From Gammaproteobacteria bacterium (GTDB lineage: Bacteria > Pseudomonadota > Gammaproteobacteria > Enterobacterales > Kangiellaceae), in NCBI GenBank assembly GCA_013373375.1, contig JABXHY010000036.1, forward strand, positions 34,369-98,368: a stretch of DNA of 64,000 nucleotides. The letters run 5' to 3'. A model generated the notes under the pieces. It ran no database searches. It was not told the origin of the DNA and worked only from the letters and a program-made list of their open reading frames with translations. This document shows positions 8,839-15,285 of the stretch, piece after piece (the stretch's first letter is position 1; each line of letters starts with the position of its first letter). The position numbers and the translations under genes are program-made.

Positions 8839-10566
8839 ATGTTAAAACTCGACTTTAATGAACGCAGTGACTATGCCAGCGAATGGTTATCGAAGCTCGA
8901 GCTCGATGCAACCGAACTTTGGCACTACCCAGATCGCACAGAATTAGAGTCGATCATTGCGACACACTATTCCAATAGCGAAAAAGCAATACTCACCGAG
9001 CAAAATGTTTTTGTAAGCAACGGTGGTGACGAGGCAATATTTCTATTAATGCGCATTATAAAAGAAAGCGCCAAATTGATATTGCCACTGCCCGCGTTTA
9101 GCCAATATACCTGGGGACTGAGCAGTTGGTCACTGGATAATATTCAAATTCCTGCAAATAGTGATTTATCACTGGATATTAATTCACTCAAACAAGTGAT
9201 AAGCAAGAATAAAGATTCCGTTGTGGTTATCACTTCACCAAACAACCCGACGGGAGAAGGTATTGCGAGTAGTGAGTTAATTGAGTGTCTACGATTAGCT
9301 AAAAACAACAACAGCTGGGTATTTCTAGACGAAGCTTACATAGAATTTAGCGAACAAAAGTCTGCAATAAACTTACTTGATCAATTTGATAACTTAGTGA
9401 TTTTAAGAACTTTGTCAAAAGCTTATGGTCTCGCCGGAATTCGTCTGGGCTATTTAATTGGAGGCGAGGCTTTATTGAATGAGTTTAAACAAAGAGCGAT
9501 TCCGTTTAATGTCCCTGCTCCAAGTTTAGCAATTGCTAAAGCTGCTTTTTCGGATGATGCTCAAAAAGACATGCAAAACTATACAACGAAAATCAAGCAG
9601 AATCGAAACCAACTCAGTCAGTGGTTGATAGACAATGAGATTCAACCGATAAACTCAGAGGCAAACTTTATATTTTTCAAATTGGATAGCTTGCGCGCTG
9701 AAATGGTAAAAAATGCTTTGCTGAAACTCGACATCAGTATACGTGTTTTCACAGAGTCTTATCTTTCTGGTTGTTTACGAATCACTGTTCCTTTTCAACT
9801 TGAACTGCTATTAACAGCATTGAGTAATATATTAACTCCCAAACTCCTTTGCTTTGATATGGATGGCGTTTTAATTGATACCAGCAGCAGCTATGACAAT
9901 GCCATAAAAGCGACTGTAAAAGAGTTCACTGGGCAACAAGTTACAGATACAGCTATTAATGATTTGCGAAGTCAAGGCGGCTACAATAATGACTGGGTAT
10001 TAACGCAAGCACTGATAGCGCAGATTGAAAAAGAAAGTCAAAGTCTTCACAGTGACTCTGAAGTACTTGTATCACCTAGTATTGAAAAAGTAACCGATTG
10101 CTTTCAACAATTTTACCTTGGAGATGAATCGCAGCCAGGCTTTATTAGGAACGAACAAGTTCTCTTGAGCCCGATTACTAATCAACAGCTGCAACGCTTT
10201 TGTATTCAAAACAAAACTTCTTTAGCAATAGTTACAGGACGACCCAGAGACGAAGCCATGATGGGTCAGAAAGCCATTAGTCAACAACATGCAGAGTGGC
10301 TTGCAGCGAAAGTAGTCAGTGACAATGATGTAGAGAAAAGTAAGCCTGCCCCAGAAGGTATTTTAAAGTTAAAAACATTTTTCGATACATCTGCCAGCTG
10401 GATGTTTGGTGACACACCGGATGATATGCAGGCAGCTGTGAATAGTGGATCAGTTGCGATTGGTATCGGAAATGAAAACCGAAACTCCTTGATTGAAGCA
10501 GGTGCAGATGTTGTCATTAATGATATTAACGACTTACAACGTTTAATATCGACCTCAAAGATTTAA
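8839..10566 (+). CDS. hisC: Fusion: histidinol-phosphate aminotransferase (HisC) plus HAD phosphatase, likely histidinol-phosphatase
   Basis: A 575-residue two-domain protein. Residues 1 to about 335 are HisC (PLP fold type I): SPNNPTGEG, FLDEAYIEF, RTLSKAYGLAGIRLGY with the PLP lysine at about 194. It makes histidinol phosphate from imidazole-acetol phosphate. From about 336 a HAD subfamily IA domain follows with all four motifs: DMDGVLID (Asp340/Asp342), VTGR (Thr466), KSKPAPE (Lys502) and FGDTPDD (Asp525, Asp528/529). The operon's HisB lacks a phosphatase half and no hisN or hisJ is present, so this HAD domain is the best candidate for the next step, histidinol phosphate to histidinol; this is inference. 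I prefer the ATG at 8839 (AAGTGAG 10 bases upstream); a GTG at 8824, directly after the hisG stop, is the alternative. There is no stop or frameshift at the junction. Confidence 0.9.
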   Translation: MLKLDFNERSDYASEWLSKLELDATELWHYPDRTELESIIATHYSNSEKAILTEQNVFVSNGGDEAIFLLMRIIKESAKLILPLPAFSQYTWGLSSWSLDNIQIPANSDLSLDINSLKQVISKNKDSVVVITSPNNPTGEGIASSELIECLRLAKNNNSWVFLDEAYIEFSEQKSAINLLDQFDNLVILRTLSKAYGLAGIRLGYLIGGEALLNEFKQRAIPFNVPAPSLAIAKAAFSDDAQKDMQNYTTKIKQNRNQLSQWLIDNEIQPINSEANFIFFKLDSLRAEMVKNALLKLDISIRVFTESYLSGCLRITVPFQLELLLTALSNILTPKLLCFDMDGVLIDTSSSYDNAIKATVKEFTGQQVTDTAINDLRSQGGYNNDWVLTQALIAQIEKESQSLHSDSEVLVSPSIEKVTDCFQQFYLGDESQPGFIRNEQVLLSPITNQQLQRFCIQNKTSLAIVTGRPRDEAMMGQKAISQQHAEWLAAKVVSDNDVEKSKPAPEGILKLKTFFDTSASWMFGDTPDDMQAAVNSGSVAIGIGNENRNSLIEAGADVVINDINDLQRLISTSKI

Positions 10567-10585
10567 GTTAAAGGTGAACATAACC

Positions 10586-11155
10586 ATGATTTCAATTAAT
10601 AGAAAAACCAAAGAGACTGACATCAAGTTGGAATTGAACGTCGACGGTTCACAAAATCTAAATATCAACACAGGTATTGGCTTTTTAGATCACATGATAA
10701 CGGCACTTGCCAGTCACGCACGTTGGGATCTTAATTTAACTGTTAAGGGAGATCTTGAAGTTGATGACCACCACACCACTGAAGACGTTGCGATTGTACT
10801 GGGTGAAGCATTACAGCAAGCGTGGCGAGCAAAAACCAACCTTCAACGTTATGGTCAGCGGTTGCTGCCTATGGATGAAGCTTTAATCTTGTGTGCCGTT
10901 GATATGTCAGGTCGCCCCTACTATGTTGGCGAGCTTAATTTTACACGAGAGACTATCGGCGGCATTAGCACAGAAATGTTTGAACACTTTTTTTATACTT
11001 TGGCAATGAAAGCGGAAATCACTTTGCACTTGCGTCCAATGACATTTCGCAATAACCATCACTTGGTCGAGGGCTGCTTTAAAGCACTCGCGTATGCATT
11101 GAGAGAAGCATTAGGTGAAGCCAGTGGTAATGCGTCAACTAAAGGCGTTTTATAA
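10586..11155 (+). CDS. hisB: Imidazoleglycerol-phosphate dehydratase, monofunctional
   Basis: About 190 residues, only the IGPD part of HisB; the enterobacterial protein (about 355) has an extra N-terminal histidinol-phosphatase. The doubled metal-binding motifs are clear: GIGFLDHM plus VDDHHTTED in the first half, and FEHFF plus FRNNHHLVEG in the second, ending STKGVL. These histidines bind the two manganese ions. It removes water from imidazole-glycerol phosphate (step 6). The ATG at 10586 has AAGGTG at 10571-10576; a GTG at 10574 would add four residues. The single-function form makes a separate phosphatase necessary, see the hisC fusion. Confidence 0.95.
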   Translation: MISINRKTKETDIKLELNVDGSQNLNINTGIGFLDHMITALASHARWDLNLTVKGDLEVDDHHTTEDVAIVLGEALQQAWRAKTNLQRYGQRLLPMDEALILCAVDMSGRPYYVGELNFTRETIGGISTEMFEHFFYTLAMKAEITLHLRPMTFRNNHHLVEGCFKALAYALREALGEASGNASTKGVL

Positions 11156-11167
11156 GAGGAATAACTG

Positions 11168-11803
11168 ATGAATCGAATGATATCAATTATTGATACTAAA
11201 GCAGGAAATTTGTTCAGTTTAAGTGCTTGTCTTGAACGCATTGGCTTTAATGTAACTATTGCTAGAACTCCTCAAGACGTCGTTGGCGAAGCACTTGTTA
11301 TTCCGGGTCAAGGCCATTTCGGTACCGTTATGAAAAATTTAGTGCTCAATGGCTGGGTAAACTTCTTAAATCAATGGCGTAACGAAGGCAATTGTATTGT
11401 TGGCATTTGTGTTGGGATGCAAATAATGTTCGAGTCTTCGGAAGAGTCTTCCACGATTCCCGGACTAGGATGGATAAGCGGCCGAGCAGAAAAACTAAAC
11501 TTCCCCAAACAACCAATGGTGGGATGGGCAGCAACTAATTTTATCAAAGAAACAAACGAGCAATTAAATTTACCAAGTGGAGTGCCCTACTTTGTAAACA
11601 GTTATGCAGTAAGGGAGTCGGAGCAATGTATCGCATCAACACAGTACGGAGAAACGTTTTGCGCCGCCGTCAGGCTCAACAATGTAGTTGGTTTTCAGTT
11701 TCATCCGGAAAAGTCGAGCGCATACGGTCAGGAACTGTTGCGAATGACGTTAATGCACTATTTGAAAAACTCAACCAAAAATCAAACAACCTCAGCCCTG
11801 TAA
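11168..11803 (+). CDS. hisH: Glutaminase subunit of imidazole-glycerol-phosphate synthase
   Basis: A 211-residue class I glutamine amidotransferase. The nucleophile elbow GICVGMQ holds the catalytic Cys (about residue 80) and VVGFQFHPEKS holds the His and Glu of the triad. IDTKAGNL at the start and IPGQGHFG for the oxyanion region fit HisH. It releases ammonia from glutamine and passes it to HisF. GICVG and AAVRLNNV-QFHPEKS resemble the eukaryotic HIS7 amidotransferase half more than the common bacterial GICLG, from memory. AGAGGAA lies just before the ATG. It is directly upstream of hisF, the same H-F order as the fused fungal/plant enzyme. Confidence 0.95.
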   Translation: MNRMISIIDTKAGNLFSLSACLERIGFNVTIARTPQDVVGEALVIPGQGHFGTVMKNLVLNGWVNFLNQWRNEGNCIVGICVGMQIMFESSEESSTIPGLGWISGRAEKLNFPKQPMVGWAATNFIKETNEQLNLPSGVPYFVNSYAVRESEQCIASTQYGETFCAAVRLNNVVGFQFHPEKSSAYGQELLRMTLMHYLKNSTKNQTTSAL

Positions 11804-11827
11804 AGCGAACTGACAAACGAGTTAAAT

Positions 11828-12610
11828 ATGAGCAATACTAATCAACTTACTGCACGAATTATTCCCTGTCTTGATGTAGACAACGGTCGAGTCGTCAAAG
11901 GGACTAACTTTGTTAATCTTCGTGATATGGGTGACCCGGTAGAGTTAGCCGTTCGGTATGAAGAACAAGGTGCAGATGAAATTGTTTTTCTGGATATTTC
12001 AGCGAGTTCCGATAATCGACCTACGGCATTAAAAAACGTGACTGAAATAGCGAAAAATTTAAGTATACCTTTTACCGTCGGTGGTGGATTAAAAACCATC
12101 GAAGACGTTAAGGCATTTCTTGATGCCGGAGCAGACAAAGTCGCGCTTAACACCACTGCAGTGACTAACCCAGACATTATTGATCAAGTGGCATTAGATT
12201 ATGGCAGTCAATGCGTGGTAGTAGCCGTTGATGTTAATAATCAAGAGAATCCTCAAGGCAATATTGAACGCGCCATTTATATTCATGGCGGTCGTACCAG
12301 AGTTTATAAGAATTTCGATCAATGGGTAAAAGAAGTCGAGGATCGTGGTGCAGGAGAAATCTTACTTACCTGTATGCATAAAGATGGCACTGGCAGTGGA
12401 TTTGATAATGAATTGACCGGACGTGTCGCTAAAAATAGTAGAATTCAAGTGATAGCTTCTGGCGGAGCGAAAAACGAACAACACTTTTTGGATGCTTTTA
12501 ATGCTGGTGCCGATGCATGCCTGGCAGCTGGAATGTTTCACAGCGGACAATACACCATTGGCCAAGTAAAAACATTTTTAGCCAACAATGGCATTAACGT
12601 TAGACTGTAA
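11828..12610 (+). CDS. hisF: Cyclase subunit of imidazole-glycerol-phosphate synthase
   Basis: A 260-residue (beta/alpha)8 barrel that forms the imidazole ring from PRFAR and ammonia, releasing AICAR. The catalytic Asp of IIPCLDVDNGRVVKG (about residue 15) and the Asp of VVAVDV are present, along with phosphate loops VGGGLK and ASGGAK. Two stretches are unlike the usual bacterial protein: LLTCMHKDGTGSGFD (bacterial LLTSMDRDGTKxG) and ADACLAAGMFHSGQYT (bacterial ADAALAASIFH). Both recall the cyclase half of yeast HIS7 (LLNCIDKDG, DACLGAGMFHRG). It lies 24 bases after hisH and is surely the partner subunit. Confidence 0.95.
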   Translation: MSNTNQLTARIIPCLDVDNGRVVKGTNFVNLRDMGDPVELAVRYEEQGADEIVFLDISASSDNRPTALKNVTEIAKNLSIPFTVGGGLKTIEDVKAFLDAGADKVALNTTAVTNPDIIDQVALDYGSQCVVVAVDVNNQENPQGNIERAIYIHGGRTRVYKNFDQWVKEVEDRGAGEILLTCMHKDGTGSGFDNELTGRVAKNSRIQVIASGGAKNEQHFLDAFNAGADACLAAGMFHSGQYTIGQVKTFLANNGINVRL

Positions 12611-12652
12611 TACCATTACAGTACAAATTTATAAAAACAACGGATTAAAATT

Positions 12653-13888
12653 ATGTTGATTCCTTCTATTGACTTAATGGACGGTAAAGCCGTTCAGTTA
12701 AAGCAAGGTAAAGAGAAAGTTCTTGAGCGTGACGATGTATTTGAATTACTCGAAGAATTTTCAGTTTATGGTGAAGTTGCAATTATTGATCTCGATGCAG
12801 CCTTAGGTAAAGGTAGTAATGAGGCGCTAATAGTTGAGTTATTGAAACATCGACCTTGTCGAGTAGGTGGTGGAATTCGTGATTTAGAAACCGCAAAAAA
12901 ATACATTAAAGCAGGCGCGAGCAAAATTATTATTGGCACTAAATGTCGTGAAGATTGGGTAAAAAAGCTTCCTCGAGAAGCATTAATTTTTGCCATAGAT
13001 GCGAAAGGCGATTATTGGTCTACCTCTGGATGGCAAACAACTGAGTCAATAAAAGTTGTCGACTTAATACCGGAACTGTCAGAAAACTGCAGTGAGTTTT
13101 TATACACTCAAGTGGAAAAAGAGGGCTTATTGCAAGGACTCGATCGAAAGCGTATATCCGAAGTAATCGAAGTATCAAAAGTTCCTGTGACGATAGCGGG
13201 TGGTATTTCCACCTTAGATGACATTGAATTTTTTACTCAACTTGGCGCAAATGGCCAAATCGGTATGTCAATCTATACCGGGGCTTTAACGCTATCGGAT
13301 TGCTTCAAAACACAAATTGATTGGAAAAAATTAGACCTCATTCCGACCATAGTGCAGGATATAGAATCCAATAAAGTACTGATGCTTGCTTACTCGAATC
13401 AAGAGTCTCTTACCCGAGCTTTAAAAGAACGCAAAGGCGTTTATTGGAGTCGTAGCCGTAAAGAATACTGGGAAAAAGGGCTTACCAGCGGACATACGCA
13501 AACTTTGATTCAAGCAGACTTTGACTGTGACGGTGACACACTTCTGTTTAAAGTACGACAAAACGGAAATGCTTGTCACCTGGATCGTTACAGCTGCTTT
13601 GCAACTGAGCGTAATGACTTCTCATTGCAGCGGTTGCATAAACTATTAAATAACCGTAAAGAGCAACTCCCAGAGAATTCTTTTAGTACTAAACTATTTC
13701 AATCGGCTGAATTTCGAGCAGAAAAAATTCTTGAGGAAGCTCAGGAACTTATAGAAGCGACTGAGCATGAAGAAGTCCGTTGGGAAGCAGCCGATTTGAT
13801 ATTTTTCGCTTTAACAGACGCTATCGCAAAAGGTGTCTCAGTAAACGAGATAGTAAGCGAGTTGCGCAGTCGTTTCAACGATCGCTAA
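12653..13888 (+). CDS. hisA: Trifunctional fusion HisA-HisI-HisE
   Basis: 411 residues joining three activities. Residues 1 to about 223 are a short HisA barrel (ProFAR isomerase, step 4): IPSIDLMDG with Asp7, VGGGIR, FAIDAKG with Asp116, AGGIST. The position of the bacterial general acid (RDG, Asp176 in Salmonella) is Glu157 in VEKEGLLQG, as in eukaryotic HisA as I recall. Residues about 225-325 are HisI (phosphoribosyl-AMP cyclohydrolase, step 3): VLMLAYSNQE, YWSRSRKEYWEKG, SGHTQ, DFDCDGDTLL, ACH. Residues about 350-411 are HisE (pyrophosphohydrolase, step 2): ILEEAQELIEA, WEAADLIFF. Steps 2, 3 and 4 are thus on one chain. HisIE fusions are common, HisA-IE much less so. No internal stop or start is apparent at the joins. 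Confidence 0.9.
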   Translation: MLIPSIDLMDGKAVQLKQGKEKVLERDDVFELLEEFSVYGEVAIIDLDAALGKGSNEALIVELLKHRPCRVGGGIRDLETAKKYIKAGASKIIIGTKCREDWVKKLPREALIFAIDAKGDYWSTSGWQTTESIKVVDLIPELSENCSEFLYTQVEKEGLLQGLDRKRISEVIEVSKVPVTIAGGISTLDDIEFFTQLGANGQIGMSIYTGALTLSDCFKTQIDWKKLDLIPTIVQDIESNKVLMLAYSNQESLTRALKERKGVYWSRSRKEYWEKGLTSGHTQTLIQADFDCDGDTLLFKVRQNGNACHLDRYSCFATERNDFSLQRLHKLLNNRKEQLPENSFSTKLFQSAEFRAEKILEEAQELIEATEHEEVRWEAADLIFFALTDAIAKGVSVNEIVSELRSRFNDR

Positions 13889-13938
13889 AACTAAAACATT
13901 TAGCAGTTAACATAGAGTTTAAAAAGAGAAGAACGACG

Positions 13939-15147
13939 ATGATTTCTTCAGCAAGCAACTGGAAAAGACCAAGCCTCCAAGATGACTCTGCAATTGAGCA
14001 AACCGTCCGAGAAATGTTAGAGACTATTCGTTCTAATGGAGATGAGTCAATTGACGAATTTTCGGAAAAATTTGACGGCCAAAAGCCGGAAGTTATCACG
14101 CTTAAACCTTTCAATGAGTATGAGTTAGATGGTTGCTTAAAAGTCGCGATTCGTGAAGCCGCGAAAAGAATCAAAACTTTTGCTCGATTTCAAAAAGAAG
14201 ATATTGGTAATAAAACCTTTACCGATGACTTCGGAGAATTTGGACAGGTCGTTAGCCCCATCGAACGAGTTGGTTGTTACATTCCTGGTGGACGCTTCCC
14301 TCTTATATCGACCGCACTAATGACATTAATTCCCGCAAAAGTGGCAGGATGCATCGATCGAATTGCAGTATCACCATCAGACCACCCTGCCCTTTTGGCT
14401 GCAGCATCGTTAGCTGGGGCTACCCAATTTATTAAAATCGGTGGTGTCCAAGCGATTGGCGCATTAGCTTACGGATATAAATCATTGCGTCCCGTAGATG
14501 CTGTCGTAGGTCCAGGCAATGCGTACGTTAATGAAGCGAAAGCTCAGCTGCAACGCAAGTTGAAAATTGATGGGCTTGCTGGACCCAGTGAGATGCTCGC
14601 GCTCTGTGATGAAAACCAACCCATTGAGTGGCTAGCTCTCGATGCTCTGGCGCAATCCGAACACGACCCTATGGCACTGTCGGTGATAGTCAGTGACAAT
14701 GAAGCCTGGCTAAAAAAAGAAGAAGCCTTTTTGAAAGCTGACGAAAAATACGCGAACCTAATTTCCGGTCAACAAATTGCATTGGTATTATGCCAATCTG
14801 TGGACGAGATGATCGAAGTTTGTAATCGATTTGCTCCCGAACATTTAATGCTTTGCGATGATCGAATTAATTCAAATCAACTAAAACATTACGGCTCACT
14901 TTTTGTTGGCGCGAATAGTGCTGTCGCTATGGGAGATTATGCAAGCGGACCGAATCACACATTGCCTACTATTGGCTATGCTAGACAGACTGGCGGATTG
15001 AATGTGCAGACATTTTTACGAATTCAAACAATCCAGAAAGTATCAGATAATGGTCGCAATGAGTTAGCCGCTTTAAGTATGCCAATTGCAAAAGAGGAGG
15101 GTTTAGACTTTCACTATGAAAGTTTAAAAATTCGTCTCAATAAATAA
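13939..15147 (+). CDS. hisD: Histidinol dehydrogenase
   Basis: 402 residues (E. coli 434). It oxidises histidinol to histidine in two NAD steps, the last of the pathway. The zinc/catalytic residues are visible: LDALAQSEHDPMA (Gln, His), APEHLM, ASGPNHTLPT (the catalytic His) and the C-terminal LDFHYESLKIRL (His). GPSEMLALCDE and RVGCYIPGGRFPL are also typical. I start at the ATG 13939, preceded by AAAAGAGAAGAACG; the longer in-frame ORF back to 13780 overlaps HisE in another frame and does not look like HisD. It lies 50 bases after hisA-IE, giving the order I-E-D found fused in fungal HIS4. Confidence 0.95.
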   Translation: MISSASNWKRPSLQDDSAIEQTVREMLETIRSNGDESIDEFSEKFDGQKPEVITLKPFNEYELDGCLKVAIREAAKRIKTFARFQKEDIGNKTFTDDFGEFGQVVSPIERVGCYIPGGRFPLISTALMTLIPAKVAGCIDRIAVSPSDHPALLAAASLAGATQFIKIGGVQAIGALAYGYKSLRPVDAVVGPGNAYVNEAKAQLQRKLKIDGLAGPSEMLALCDENQPIEWLALDALAQSEHDPMALSVIVSDNEAWLKKEEAFLKADEKYANLISGQQIALVLCQSVDEMIEVCNRFAPEHLMLCDDRINSNQLKHYGSLFVGANSAVAMGDYASGPNHTLPTIGYARQTGGLNVQTFLRIQTIQKVSDNGRNELAALSMPIAKEEGLDFHYESLKIRLNK

Positions 15148-15225
15148 TGACTCTATATTTGACTAGATTAGAGATCTGAACTGGATCATGTATAGAACTG
15201 ACATAGAACTTGATTTCTAGCAATT

Positions 15226-15251
15226 AAAAAGCCGACATAAGTCGGCTTTTT
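15226..15251. terminator. Bidirectional terminator between hisD and the M6 protease gene
   Basis: AAAAAGCCGAC (15226-15236) and GTCGGCTTTTT (15241-15251) form a perfect 11-bp stem with an ATAA loop and runs of A and T on both sides. It suits both the his operon (plus) and the convergent protease gene (minus). Confidence 0.9.
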
Positions 15252-15285
15252 AATATAAGACAAAAACTTATCGAAGGTAAAAAGA

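Noticed and set aside
13780..13938. N-terminal extension of hisD overlapping HisE
   Set aside because: The residues are arginine-rich and unlike HisD; a good ribosome site precedes the ATG at 13939.
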